DNA of 64,000 nt from Humibacter ginsenosidimutans. GTDB taxonomy: Bacteria; Actinomycetota; Actinomycetes; Actinomycetales; Microbacteriaceae. The notes beneath the pieces were generated by a model that saw only the letters and a list, made by a program, of their open reading frames with translations, was not told the origin of the DNA and made no database searches. The position numbers and the translations under genes are program-made. Below are positions 51,571 through 60,961 of the stretch, one piece after another. The stretch lies in the NCBI RefSeq assembly GCF_007859675.1, contig NZ_CP042305.1, forward strand, positions 2,728,001 to 2,792,000, read 5' to 3'. Position 1 is the stretch's first letter; every line of letters starts with the position of its first letter.

Positions 51571-53185
51571 CGTGGGCCGCGCGAGCGCCATGCTCGCGTC
51601 GGGCACCATGGTGTCCCGTGTGCTCGGCTTCGTGCGCACGTGGGTGCTGCTGCAGGCGATCGGCGCGATCGCGGACGGCGCCAACGCCTATTCGACGGCC
51701 ACCCAGGTGCCGAACAGTATCTACGCGATCATCGCGCAGGGCATCCTGAGCGCCATCCTGGTTCCGCAGATCGTGCGAGCGTCCGTGCACGCGGACGGCG
51801 GCAAGGCGTACATCAACAAGCTGGTGACGCTGGGCATCCTCATCTTCTTCGCCGTTGCCACGGTCGCCACGCTGCTCTCACCGTGGCTGGCCGTGTTGTT
51901 CGGTGCGCGCGGCGCATTCGCACAGCTGGTCACGGCGTTCGCGTACTGGTCGTTGCCGCAGATCTTCTTCCTGGGCCTCTACACACTGCTCGGCGAAGTG
52001 CTCAACGCGCGCAAGTCGTTCGGACCGTTCACGTGGGCCCCTGCGCTGAACAATGTGGTCAGCATCGTCATGCTGATCGTGTTCATCGTCGCCTTCGGCG
52101 GCGACCCCGGCAGTCACCGCCCGATCGATGCCTGGACGCCGGGCATGATCGCCGTGCTGGGCGGTGGGGCGACGCTGGGCATCGCGGTTCAGGCCCTGGT
52201 GTTGTTCTTCTTCTGGCGTCGCGTCGGTTTGACGTTCCGCTTCGACTTCCACTGGCGGGGCGTCGACCTCGGCTCGGCCGGTAAGGCCGCCGGATGGACA
52301 TTCGCCATGCTCATCGGCACGCAGGTGGCCGGCCTCATCGAGACGAATGTGGCGAACACCGTCGCCACCCTCAACGTCGCATCCGTGACGGCCATGGCCA
52401 CCGCATGGCTCATCTTCATGCTTCCGCATTCGATCGTGGCGGTCTCGATCGTCACCGCCTACTACACGCGCATGGCGGAGCACGCGCGAGCGGCAGACCA
52501 CGCGTCCTTCCGTTCGGATTTCTCAACAGCTACCCGTACGATTTCGCTTCTGATCTGCTTTTTCTCTGTGGCGATCATCGTCGCCGCCTATCCCATCTCC
52601 GTGGTCTTCACGACCGCGTCGTACGTGCAGCTGGGCAACGTGCTGATCGGGTACGCCGTCGGACTGGTGCCGTTCTGCATCCTTTTCGTCATTCAACGCG
52701 CGTTCTACGCGCTCGGCGACACCCGCACGCCGTTCATGTTCACGCTCGTTCAGATCGCGATCGCGATCGCCGGCGTGCTCCTGTGCCTGCTGATCGTGCC
52801 CGAGTACCGGGCGATGGGCATCGCTCTCGTCGTTTCGGGCGCAGGGACCGTGCAGGCGGTGGTGGCCGCGTTCCTGCTGCGGCGCAAGCTTCGCCGACTG
52901 GATGGGCGCCGCATCCTGGGCGGCCTCTGGCGCTTCCTCGCCTCCGCGGTCGTCGCGGGCGGCGCCGGTCTGCTCGTCGTGTGGCTGCTCGGTGGCTATT
53001 CGGACGGGTTCGCGGTGCAGGGCAAGCTCACCGCCATCGTCTCCATCGCGGTGATCGGCGTAGTCATGCTCGCCGTGTATGCGGGGATGCTCCGGGTGCT
53101 GCGAACTCAAGAGTTCGGCGCAGCCTGGGCGATGGTGCAAGGCCGCATCCCTGGGCGTTCCGGCCGCTCTCGGGGTCCGGAATAG
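51494..53185 (+). CDS. murJ: lipid II flippase MurJ
   Basis: 563-residue MATE-like membrane protein with about 14 hydrophobic segments that moves lipid II across the membrane. SVGRASAMLASGTMVSRVLGFVRTWVLL is the conserved N-terminal helix with the essential Arg region. Unlike mycobacterial MviN it has no C-terminal kinase-like domain. The start at 51494 overlaps DUF6049 by 77 bases; ATG 51557 may be the true start, which would leave only a 14-base overlap. No sigM follows before trxB, unlike mycobacteria. Confidence 0.9.
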   Translation: MTTPQPQPTPPPMRHRAAPTRMRVASVGRASAMLASGTMVSRVLGFVRTWVLLQAIGAIADGANAYSTATQVPNSIYAIIAQGILSAILVPQIVRASVHADGGKAYINKLVTLGILIFFAVATVATLLSPWLAVLFGARGAFAQLVTAFAYWSLPQIFFLGLYTLLGEVLNARKSFGPFTWAPALNNVVSIVMLIVFIVAFGGDPGSHRPIDAWTPGMIAVLGGGATLGIAVQALVLFFFWRRVGLTFRFDFHWRGVDLGSAGKAAGWTFAMLIGTQVAGLIETNVANTVATLNVASVTAMATAWLIFMLPHSIVAVSIVTAYYTRMAEHARAADHASFRSDFSTATRTISLLICFFSVAIIVAAYPISVVFTTASYVQLGNVLIGYAVGLVPFCILFVIQRAFYALGDTRTPFMFTLVQIAIAIAGVLLCLLIVPEYRAMGIALVVSGAGTVQAVVAAFLLRRKLRRLDGRRILGGLWRFLASAVVAGGAGLLVVWLLGGYSDGFAVQGKLTAIVSIAVIGVVMLAVYAGMLRVLRTQEFGAAWAMVQGRIPGRSGRSRGPE

Positions 53186-53300
53186 CATCCGCCTACACTG
53201 TGTTGCACACGACAGTGAGTGTGCCGGTTCGACGGCGCACGCTCACGAGGCGTCTTCCCAGTCGATCACGGCGAAAGATGCCTGAGACCAAGGAGAGCAC

Positions 53301-54257
53301 GTGCGGCAGATCATCATCATCGGTTCCGGCCCCGCCGGTTACACGGCGGCCATCTATGCGGCGCGTGCGAACCTCGAACCGCTTCTGATCGCGAGCTCTG
53401 TCGAGGCCGGCGGTGAGTTGATGAACACCACAGAGGTGGAGAACTTCCCTGGCTTCCCCGACGGTGTCATGGGCCCCGACCTGATGGCCAAGCTGCAGGT
53501 TCAGGCCGAGAAGTTCGGCACCGAAGTGCTGTACGACGACGTCACCTCGCTCGACCTCACCGGCGAGATCAAGACCGTGCAGGTCGGCAGCGGCGAGACC
53601 TACGAGGCGAAGACGGTCATCTTCGCCACCGGATCCGCCTACCGCAAGCTCGGCCTTTCCGAGGAGGAGCATCTCTCGGGCCACGGTCTGTCGTGGTGCG
53701 CGACGTGCGACGGCTTCTTCTTCCGCGAGAAGACGATCGCGGTCGTCGGCGGCGGCGACTCGGCCGTCGAGGAGGCCACGTTCCTCACGCGCTTCGCCTC
53801 GAGGGTGTATCTCATCCACCGTCGCGACCAGCTGCGCGCATCCAAGATCATGCAGAACCGCGCGTTCGAGAACGACAAGATCGAGTTCGTCTGGAACAGC
53901 GAGGTCGTCGCCATCAACGGAGAGGATGCCGTCAGCGGCGTCACCCTGCGCGACACGGTCACCGGAGAGACCAGCGAACTCGCGCTCGACGGACTCTTCG
54001 TTGCCATCGGCAACGACCCGCGCACCCACCTGGTGCACGGTCAGCTCGACCTCACGTCAGAAGGCACCATCGCGGTCGAGGGACGCAGCTCGAAGACCAA
54101 TCTCCCCGGCGTCTTCGCAGCGGGCGATGTGGTCGACCCCACCTACCGCCAGGCGGTGACCGCCGCCGCGAGCGGCACGGTGGCCGCGCTCGACGCCGAG
54201 CACTTCCTCGCCGCCCTCGAGCAGGCCGAACACGAGAGCCTCACGCTGGCCAACTGA
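53301..54257 (+). CDS. trxB: thioredoxin reductase
   Basis: 318-residue FAD/NADPH enzyme. IGSGPAGYTAAIYAARA binds FAD, SWCATCDGFFF holds the redox CATC disulfide, VVGGGDSAVEEATFL binds NADPH and FAAGDVVDPTYRQAVTAAASG is the second FAD site. GTG 53301 has AAGGAGAG upstream. Followed by trxA; together they reduce cytosolic disulfides. Shared transcription with trxA is supported by a terminator only after trxA. Confidence 0.95.
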   Translation: MRQIIIIGSGPAGYTAAIYAARANLEPLLIASSVEAGGELMNTTEVENFPGFPDGVMGPDLMAKLQVQAEKFGTEVLYDDVTSLDLTGEIKTVQVGSGETYEAKTVIFATGSAYRKLGLSEEEHLSGHGLSWCATCDGFFFREKTIAVVGGGDSAVEEATFLTRFASRVYLIHRRDQLRASKIMQNRAFENDKIEFVWNSEVVAINGEDAVSGVTLRDTVTGETSELALDGLFVAIGNDPRTHLVHGQLDLTSEGTIAVEGRSSKTNLPGVFAAGDVVDPTYRQAVTAAASGTVAALDAEHFLAALEQAEHESLTLAN

Positions 54258-54309
54258 AACGTGGGTCGCCGACGAGCGGCTCGAATTCTGATCCGACAAA
54301 AGGAGAACA

Positions 54310-54636
54310 ATGTCCACCGCAAAGTCCGTCACCGACGCATCGTTCCAGCAGGACGTGCTCGACAGCGAGAAGACCGTGCTGGTCGACTTCTGGGCCGAGT
54401 GGTGCGGTCCGTGTCGCGCGGTCGCGCCCATCCTCGACCAGATCGCGGCCGAGCACGGCGACAAGCTCGAGATCGTCAAGCTCAACGTCGACGAGAACCC
54501 GCAGACCGCCTACAAGTACCAGATCACCTCGATCCCGGCACTGAAGGTCTACCAGGGCGGCGAGGTCGTCAAGACCGTCATCGGCGCCAAGCCGAAGCCC
54601 GCTCTCGAGGCTGACCTGGCCGCCTACATCTCGTAG
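54310..54636 (+). CDS. trxA: thioredoxin
   Basis: 108-residue thioredoxin: VLVDFWAEWCGPCRAVAPILDQIA with the WCGPC active site, and cis-Pro in TSIPALKVYQGG. AAAGGAG precedes ATG 54310. Reduced by the TrxB encoded 52 bases upstream. Normal length. Confidence 0.96.
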   Translation: MSTAKSVTDASFQQDVLDSEKTVLVDFWAEWCGPCRAVAPILDQIAAEHGDKLEIVKLNVDENPQTAYKYQITSIPALKVYQGGEVVKTVIGAKPKPALEADLAAYIS

Positions 54637-54991
54637 AGGCGACCGAACCGAGGGCGGTGGATGCTCGCATTCACCGCCGACGTGACTGAGCCTATGAGCG
54701 GCGCGAGCCGCGATAGGCCGGTCAGCGGCATCACACGCCCGTCCGGCTCACGCCGGGCGGGCGTTTTGCTTCCCCGAGCATCGCCTCGCCGGACGAACCG
54801 AACCACACCGATCTCATCCACCATCAGAGTCACCGCAGACCCGACCCACGACGAAAAGCCACCCCGCACCCCCGCACCAGACCGCATCCCACACGAGCCG
54901 CCACGCGCGGCTCCGGCCCCGCCCAGCCTCCAGCGAATTCGCGGGCCGGTATCCCATAGCATGGAACCCACGCTCAGAACGGACACGACAC
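54637..54991. other. gap after trxA, holding the operon terminator
   Basis: 355 bases. Contains the intrinsic terminator annotated below and, by position, the promoter of the aminotransferase gene. No small gene or repeat recognised. Confidence 0.55.
54735..54767 (+). terminator. intrinsic terminator of trxB-trxA
   Basis: ACGCCCG (54735-54741) pairs with CGGGCGT (54758-54764), an inner CCGG/CCGG pairing strengthens the stem, and TTTT follows (54764-54767). One of the few T-tailed terminators in the window. Confidence 0.8.
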
Positions 54992-56326
54992 GTGATTGAC
55001 AACGGCAGCCTGCCCAGTGCGGGCAACAACCTCGACCCCTGGTACTCGGCATACGCGAAGCGCACGGCCGGCCTGGCCGCCAGTGAGGTCCGAGCTCTGT
55101 TCGCCGTCGCTTCCCGACCAGAGGTCGTGTCGCTCGCCGGCGGTATGCCGTACGTGTCCGCGCTCCCTGAAGATCTCGTCATCGGCGCTATGGACCGGGT
55201 GATGCACGAGCAGGGCCCCGTCGCGCTGCAATACGGCTCGGGACAAGGCGTTCCGCGGCTGCGGGAGCAGATCACCGAAGTGATGGCGCTCGAGGGCATC
55301 AGCGCCAGCGCCGACGACGTGATCGTGACGACCGGTTCGCAGCACGCCCTCGAGCTCTTCGCGAAGCTGTTCCTCGACCCGGGTGACCTGGTGCTCGCGG
55401 AGGGACCGAGTTATGTCACCGCGCTCGTGATCTTCAAGTCGTACCAGGCCGAGGTCGACCACGTTCCCATGGACGAGCACGGTCTCATCCCCGAGGCGCT
55501 CCGCGAGCACATCGCCAGCGCCCGCGCCGTGGGACGCCGCATCAAGTTCCTGTACACGATCCCCACCTTCCACAACCCGGCAGGGGTCACCCTGTCGTGG
55601 GAGCGTCGACTGGAGATCCTCGAGATCTGCCGGGAGAACGGCATCCTCGTGCTCGAGGACAACCCATACGGCCTGCTGTACTTCGATCGCAAGCCACCGG
55701 CGGCCATGCGCTCGATCGATGAAGAGGGCGTGGTCTACCTCGGCACCTTTTCCAAGACGCTCGCCCCCGGATTCCGCGTCGGCTGGGCGCTGGCCCCGCA
55801 CGCCATCCGCGAGAAGCTGATCCTCGCCAACGAGGCGGCGGTGCTCAGCCCGAGCTCGTTCACGCAACTGGTCATCTCGCAGTACCTCAGCGAGGCGGAC
55901 TGGCGGGGGCAGATCGACACGTTCCGCGGCGTCTATCGTGAGCGCAAAGAGGCGATGATCGACGCACTCGAGGAGCACCTCCCCGAGCTCAGCTGGACGA
56001 ACCCGAACGGCGGGTTCTACGTGTGGCTCACGCTCCCGCAGAACCTCGACTCGAAGGCGATGCTTCCGCGCGCGGTCACCGAACTCGTCGCCTATACGCC
56101 GGGCACCGCGTTCTACGCCAACGGCGATGGAGCGCAGAACATCCGACTGTCGTTCTGCTATCCCACACCCGAGTCCATCCGGGTCGGCGTGCGCCGGCTC
56201 GCCACGGTGATCAACGGCGAGCTCGACCTGCTCGATACCTTCGCCGGTACAGGTGAGCTGCGCTCGATTCGACCGGATGCCGCGCGCACGGGCACCTCCA
56301 CGTTCCCGCCGACGGACCTGCGCTGA
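54992..56326 (+). CDS. PLP-dependent aminotransferase (class I/II, 2-aminoadipate/LysN-like)
   Basis: 444-residue fold-type I aminotransferase. The PLP lysine is in YLGTFSKTLAPGFRVGW; YTIPTFHNPAGVTLSWERR and NGILVLEDNPYGLLYF (Asp and Tyr that hold the cofactor) match the LysN/ARO8/MocR-catalytic group. No HTH is present, so it is an enzyme rather than a MocR regulator. GTG 54992 is used with no clear ribosome-binding site. This gene beside ddl and parAB is common in the family. Confidence 0.85.
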   Translation: MIDNGSLPSAGNNLDPWYSAYAKRTAGLAASEVRALFAVASRPEVVSLAGGMPYVSALPEDLVIGAMDRVMHEQGPVALQYGSGQGVPRLREQITEVMALEGISASADDVIVTTGSQHALELFAKLFLDPGDLVLAEGPSYVTALVIFKSYQAEVDHVPMDEHGLIPEALREHIASARAVGRRIKFLYTIPTFHNPAGVTLSWERRLEILEICRENGILVLEDNPYGLLYFDRKPPAAMRSIDEEGVVYLGTFSKTLAPGFRVGWALAPHAIREKLILANEAAVLSPSSFTQLVISQYLSEADWRGQIDTFRGVYRERKEAMIDALEEHLPELSWTNPNGGFYVWLTLPQNLDSKAMLPRAVTELVAYTPGTAFYANGDGAQNIRLSFCYPTPESIRVGVRRLATVINGELDLLDTFAGTGELRSIRPDAARTGTSTFPPTDLR

Positions 56327-56384
56327 GTTTCAACCGCATGCCCAACGCTTCTGATCCACAAGCCCTTTCCGGGAGAAGAGTCGC

Positions 56385-57356
56385 ATGACCGACTTCGAAC
56401 GACTGAACGTCCTCGTGCTTGCGGGCGGCATCTCGCATGAGCGCGACGTGTCCCTGCGCTCAGGGCGGCGCGTCGCGGACGGCCTCGCAGCGCACGGCCA
56501 CAGGGTCACGGTCCGTGAACCGGATGCGACGCTGCTCACCGCCATCCGCGAGATCGACCCCGACGTGGTCTGGCCCGCGCTGCACGGAGCGAGCGGTGAG
56601 AACGGTGCGCTCCGCGCACTGCTCACCGCGGCGGGCGTGCCGTTCGTGGGTGCTGACGCCGAGTCCGCTCGGCTCGCGTGGCTCAAACCCGTGGCCAAGA
56701 CCATCGTGAGTCGTGCCGGGGTCGACACCCCGGCATCCGTGACCCTGCCGACCGAGACATTTCGCGAGCTCGGCGCCGTCAGCGTTCTCGAGGCGCTGGG
56801 GGATGCCCTCACCGCTCCGCTGGTCGTGAAGCCTGCGGAGGGCGGATCGGCGCAGGGTGTCACCTACGTCGACGACATCGCGGATCTGCCGCGTGCCCTG
56901 GTGAACGCCTACACGTACACCGATGTCGCGCTCATCGAACGTCGCGTCACGGGCATCGAGGTCGCCGTCACCGTGCTCGACACCGGAGCCGGGCCGGTCG
57001 CTCTGCCCGCCGTCGAAATCGTTCCTCGCGACGGTGTCTACAGCTTCGAGGCGCGATACAACGCGGGGGAGACGAGCTTCTACACGCCGGCCCGGCTGAC
57101 GGATGCCGTCACCGACCGCGTCGCGCAGGTCGCGATCGCCGCGCACGAGGCACTCGGGCTCCGCCACCTCTCGCGCGTCGACCTCATCGTCGATCCGAGC
57201 GGAACTCCGTGGTTCCTGGAAGCCAACGTTCTGCCCGGACTCACCGAGACATCCCTCGTTCCCATCGCCATCGAAGCGGCAGGCTTCGACCTTGGGGCGG
57301 TGTATGCCGGGCTTGCGGAACGTGCGATCCGGGACAAGCTCGACCTGGTCGACTGA
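56385..57356 (+). CDS. D-alanine--D-alanine ligase-like ATP-grasp protein
   Basis: 323-residue ATP-grasp enzyme. VLAGGISHERDVSLRSGRRVADGL is the Ddl N-terminus, VWPALHGASGENGALRALLTAAGVPFVG the substrate loop, LVVKPAEGGSAQGV the ATP loop, and VDLIVDPSGTPWFLEANVLPGLTE the metal site. It would make D-Ala-D-Ala for peptidoglycan. The main ddl may lie elsewhere, so this could be a second copy. GGGAGAAG precedes ATG 56385. It is 59 bases from the aminotransferase. Confidence 0.85.
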   Translation: MTDFERLNVLVLAGGISHERDVSLRSGRRVADGLAAHGHRVTVREPDATLLTAIREIDPDVVWPALHGASGENGALRALLTAAGVPFVGADAESARLAWLKPVAKTIVSRAGVDTPASVTLPTETFRELGAVSVLEALGDALTAPLVVKPAEGGSAQGVTYVDDIADLPRALVNAYTYTDVALIERRVTGIEVAVTVLDTGAGPVALPAVEIVPRDGVYSFEARYNAGETSFYTPARLTDAVTDRVAQVAIAAHEALGLRHLSRVDLIVDPSGTPWFLEANVLPGLTETSLVPIAIEAAGFDLGAVYAGLAERAIRDKLDLVD

Positions 57357-57407
57357 GCCGGCCACCGTCGCCTGACTCCTTCGACAGGCTCGCATCCACC
57401 CCGACAC

Positions 57408-57421
57408 GTTTCACGTGAAAC
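57408..57421. promoter_or_regulatory. parS site 1
   Basis: GTTTCACGTGAAAC, the perfect ParB-binding palindrome, between the ddl-like gene and pdxH. Confidence 0.95.
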
Positions 57422-57756
57422 ATGCGGGATCGGAAGTTCGCCCGAACCTCGTTCCGCAGTGTCTCTGGGGAAGTCGCCCGCTCCAAGATCTCCCGCTGAT
57501 TCGTTCGAGCTCGTTCTCACGTTCGTGCCCGTTCTCTTGACCCGCTCCCAGCGAAGAGTCCTCGTCTCGCCGTTGCCGATCGTGTTCATGATCTTTCCGT
57601 CCCCGCTGTTGACCGTTTCCAGCGGTCCACCGACACCGCTTCGAACTCGACATGTGGTCTCCCACCCACCGCCCCGCCAGGAACCCTGCGTCTTCGGCAC
57701 CTGAGGCAATGAGGTCTACTGAGAACTGGCACCGATGACGTGAACCGACCGACGAT

Positions 57757-57770
57757 GTTTCACGTGAAAC
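57757..57770. promoter_or_regulatory. parS site 2
   Basis: Second perfect GTTTCACGTGAAAC, 349 bases from the first, in the same non-coding gap. Confidence 0.95.
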
Positions 57771-58063
57771 ATGTGCCCGGATCCGCATCACCGATGAGTC
57801 ACCGCAGAACCGACCTCACCGGCACTGCCGCGTGCGTCGCACCGTCACGCCTGTGCGTCGTCTGCTCAGCGCGCGTTCACGGCGAATCCGATGTGGCCAC
57901 TCGCCCTCTTGGGGCGATCGACGCGCGCAACGTTCCTTGCGCACGGTCTCGTGTCCTTCACGAGCACGAGCGAGCGATCTGCACGGAGCGGGGTCTTCAC
58001 CGAATCGACGTCACGACGCCGTCGCACGCGATCGTCGCCGACAGCGGCCGTCGCGGCATCGTC

Positions 58064-58720
58064 TTACGCCCAGAGCCGCTCGCGACGCCACCCGGAAGAC
58101 TCATGCGTGTAGCGCAGACGCAGATGATCACGACTCGGCATGCCCTGCCAGAATTCCACGCACGACGGTTCGATGTGCCACAGGGTCCAGGTGGGGGAGA
58201 CCAGGTTCGGATCCGACGCGATGCGAGCACGCTGCGCCTCGATGAGCCGCTCGTGCGCGTCCGGATCCAACATCGGAGAACTCTGCAGCTCCGTGGCCGC
58301 AATGGCGCGCGCATCGGGATGGCGTGCGAGGAAGTCCGCCGCAGACTCGGCGGCGGTGCCGGCGTGAGCCACGCCTCGCACCCGCACGCCCCGCGCCAGG
58401 GCGCTCCAATAGAACGTCAACGCACATCTCGGATCGGCCACGAGCTGGCGGCCCTTCGCCGATTCGAGACCCGTCGCGATGTCGATCCGAAAGTCGTCCG
58501 TCACGTTCTTGATCACCAGCACCCGGGCATCCGGAGCGCCCGTCGCGTCGACTGTGCTGAGAGTTGCCGCGAGCGGTTCGCGGGCACCGTTGTCGACGGC
58601 GTTCACCAGCCACTCGACGAAGAGTTCTCGGGGCTCGTCCGGTGCGTCCGCCGGATCCCACCCCGGCGCGGTGCCCGTGACAGACGGCACGGCTCTGAGC
58701 AACTCACGAAGATCGGTCAC
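58064..58720 (-). CDS. pdxH: pyridoxamine 5'-phosphate oxidase family
   Basis: 218-residue FMN enzyme, the normal PdxH size. RVLVIKNVTDDFRIDIATGLESAKGRQLVADPRCALTFYW covers the FMN and substrate region, and SSPMLDPDAHERLIEAQRARIASDPNLVSPTWTLWHIEPSCVEFWQG ends with the PdxH C-terminal signature (RLRYTHESSGWRRERLWA). It oxidises PNP/PMP to PLP. GTG 58720 gives the right length; the frame opens to 58789. A divergent paralogue with another substrate cannot be ruled out. Confidence 0.82.
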   Translation of the reverse strand: MTDLRELLRAVPSVTGTAPGWDPADAPDEPRELFVEWLVNAVDNGAREPLAATLSTVDATGAPDARVLVIKNVTDDFRIDIATGLESAKGRQLVADPRCALTFYWSALARGVRVRGVAHAGTAAESAADFLARHPDARAIAATELQSSPMLDPDAHERLIEAQRARIASDPNLVSPTWTLWHIEPSCVEFWQGMPSRDHLRLRYTHESSGWRRERLWA

Positions 58721-58943
58721 CTCGCCATCCTGCCAGCATCGCCGCAGGGAATCGCACAGAAGACGGCGCGCAGACGGCGACCGGATCACTTCACCCTTCC
58801 GAGCCGCGAGCTCAGCGCATCAGTCCAGACCGCCGTCGCCAGTCATTCCCGCCGACGTCGGATCAGTGCCCGGTGCGACGCGATGCGCGAGGAGTCCGAA
58901 GCCGACCGGCGTGACTGCGCGCAGGCGATCCGGCCGCCGGTGA

Positions 58944-59900
58944 TCACCCCGCGTAGGGCGCCTCGCCGAGCTCTTCGAGGATGCGGTTGAGGTCTTGAAC
59001 GGAGGCGAACTCGATCGTCACCTGCCCTTTGCGCGCTCCCAGCGCGATCTTCACCCTCGTGTTGAGGCGATCGCCCAGCCGCTCTGCGAGTTCATCCAGG
59101 TGACCCTGTCGCTTGCCTGCTGCCGGCTTCGGCTTCACGGCTTTCGGCGTCGAGCTCACGAGGGCCTCCGCAGCACGCACCGACAGGTCCTCGTTGACGA
59201 TCTTGTCCGCGATCTTCTGCATCGCTTCCGTGTCGCCGGCGGCGAGGATGGCGCGGGCATGGCCTGCGGTGAGAACTCCGGCCGCGACGCGCTGCTGAAC
59301 AGGAGCAGGAAGCTTGAGCAACCGGATGGTGTTCGTGATCTGCGGTCGCGATCGTCCGATCTTCGTCGCCAGCTCATCCTGAGTGATGCCGAAGTCGGCG
59401 AGGAGTTGCTGGTAGGCGGATGCCTCTTCCAACGGATTCAGCTGCGCCCGGTGCAGGTTCTCGAGCAGGGCATCGCGAAGCATGTCCTCGTCGGCCGTAT
59501 CGCGAACCACGGCGGGAATCGTCGCGAGTCCGACCGTCTTCGTCGCCCGGAGGCGACGTTCGCCCATGATCAGCTCGTATTTGCCAGGCAGCCCGGAGAG
59601 GGGGCGCACGACCACGGGCTGAAGAACACCGACCTCGCGGATGCTCGTGACCAGCTCGTCCATCGCCTCCTGGTCGAACTCGGTGCGCGGCTGCTGCGCA
59701 TTCGGCACGATGTCATCGGGGGAGAGGCTCGCCAGTCTCGCCCCGGGCACCGCCAGCAAGTCAGAGGATGCCTGTGCCGACCGCGCGGCAGCGTCCCGAT
59801 CGTCCTGGAAGAACACGTCGACGGGCCGCTGCCCGTCTGACTCGTTCGTCGGGATCAGGGCGCCGATTCCTCGGCCGAGTCCGGTGCGCTTGGCTGCCAT
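58944..59900 (-). CDS. parB: chromosome-partitioning protein ParB
   Basis: 318-residue ParB CTPase. The N-terminal LGRGIGALIP segment binds ParA; the CTP/arginine patch is in IMGERRLRATKT; the central HTH (GITQDELATKIGRSRPQITNTIRLLKLP) binds parS; the C-terminus dimerises. It spreads from the four parS sites nearby to recruit SMC and drive origin segregation. It follows parA by 67 bases. Confidence 0.96.
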   Translation of the reverse strand: MAAKRTGLGRGIGALIPTNESDGQRPVDVFFQDDRDAAARSAQASSDLLAVPGARLASLSPDDIVPNAQQPRTEFDQEAMDELVTSIREVGVLQPVVVRPLSGLPGKYELIMGERRLRATKTVGLATIPAVVRDTADEDMLRDALLENLHRAQLNPLEEASAYQQLLADFGITQDELATKIGRSRPQITNTIRLLKLPAPVQQRVAAGVLTAGHARAILAAGDTEAMQKIADKIVNEDLSVRAAEALVSSTPKAVKPKPAAGKRQGHLDELAERLGDRLNTRVKIALGARKGQVTIEFASVQDLNRILEELGEAPYAG

Positions 59901-59967
59901 GGTGCTGTGAGATTCCTCGTCTGCCGCTCGTCGCGGCCTGGGCGGTCAGTGCTGGTTCGCTCAGAGC

Positions 59968-60891
59968 TCAGCGGGGTGCGCCGCGCTTGGCGATCTCGGC
60001 TGCGGCCTCCAGGTAGGAGAGCGCGCCGGGGGAGGCGGCGTCATAGCTGATCACGCTCTGTCCATAGCTCGGAGCCTCTGAGATGCGAACAGAGCGCGGA
60101 ATGATCGTCTCGAGCACCTGTTTCGGAAAATGCTCCCGCACTTCCTCGGCCACCTGGTGAGCGAGGTTGGTGCGTGAGTCGAACATGGTGAGCAGAATCG
60201 TCGACACCTGAAGCTTGGGATTGAGGTGCTTCTCGATCAGGGAGATGTTCTTGAGCAGCTGGCTCAAGCCCTCCAACGCGTAGTACTCGCACTGAATCGG
60301 GATGAGCACCTCGGAAGCGGCCACGAACGCGTTGATCGTCAGCAGTCCCAGCGACGGCGGGCAGTCGATCAGCACATAGTCGATTCCTTCCGGAATCTCG
60401 TCGAGATATGTGCGAAGAGCTCGCGCGAGCCGCTGTTCGCGCGCCACCATCGAGACGAGTTCGATCTCGGCGCCGGCCAGATCGATCGTCGCGGGAACGC
60501 AGAACAACTCGGACTGGTCTGGCGAGGTCTGCACGACATCGGCCATCTCGGCATCGTTCACGATCACGTCGTAGACACTCGCAGTGCCTTCGCGATGTTC
60601 GACCCCGAGGGCGGTGGATGCATTGCCCTGCGGATCGAGGTCGATCACGAGAACGCGAGCCCCAGAGCGAGCAAGAGCCGCCGCGAGGTTCACCACGGTC
60701 GTCGTCTTGCCGACGCCGCCCTTCTGGTTCGAGATGGTGAAGATCCGGGTACGAGCCGGCAACGGTAGTGTCGTCTCCTCGATGGCCTGGCGGCGGCGAT
60801 TGAGTTCGACGATCTCGCTCGCGAGGGGAGTCGACATGTCCACTGGCGCACGTACCTCCGCGTCAAGTTGGGGATGTTTCACGTGAAACAA
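59968..60891 (-). CDS. parA: chromosome-partitioning ATPase ParA/Soj
   Basis: Walker-type partition ATPase. FTISNQKGGVGKTTTVVNLAAALA is the deviant Walker A, VLVIDLDPQGNASTALG the A'/switch region, and YVLIDCPPSLGLLT Walker B. The longest frame begins at TTG 60891 and reads MFHVKH because it lies in a parS site; the real start may be GTG 60843 or ATG 60837. Moves ParB-parS complexes over the nucleoid. Confidence 0.93.
   Translation of the reverse strand: MFHVKHPQLDAEVRAPVDMSTPLASEIVELNRRRQAIEETTLPLPARTRIFTISNQKGGVGKTTTVVNLAAALARSGARVLVIDLDPQGNASTALGVEHREGTASVYDVIVNDAEMADVVQTSPDQSELFCVPATIDLAGAEIELVSMVAREQRLARALRTYLDEIPEGIDYVLIDCPPSLGLLTINAFVAASEVLIPIQCEYYALEGLSQLLKNISLIEKHLNPKLQVSTILLTMFDSRTNLAHQVAEEVREHFPKQVLETIIPRSVRISEAPSYGQSVISYDAASPGALSYLEAAAEIAKRGAPR
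60876..60889. promoter_or_regulatory. parS site 3
   Basis: Perfect GTTTCACGTGAAAC at the upstream edge of parA, overlapping its longest possible start. ParB binding here could repress parAB. Confidence 0.95.
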
Positions 60892-60961
60892 GGTGTTTGA
60901 TCTCGCCGATCACGGGACCCGGAACGAGCGCTGAATCAGCGTCGGCCGGACCTCGGCGGCG

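Larger units (their letters stand above)
57357..58063. other. 707-base gap with two parS sites
   Basis: Between the convergent ddl-like and pdxH stops. No supportable gene on either strand. Contains parS at 57408 and 57757. Long shadow frames occur but lack starts and codon bias. Confidence 0.6.

Noticed and set aside
53186..53300. A sigM gene between murJ and trxB
   Set aside because: Only 115 bases are present, with no open frame long enough for a sigma factor.
60838..60891. MFHVKH N-terminus of ParA as a functional motif
   Set aside because: It is simply the translation of parS site 3; the true start may be downstream.
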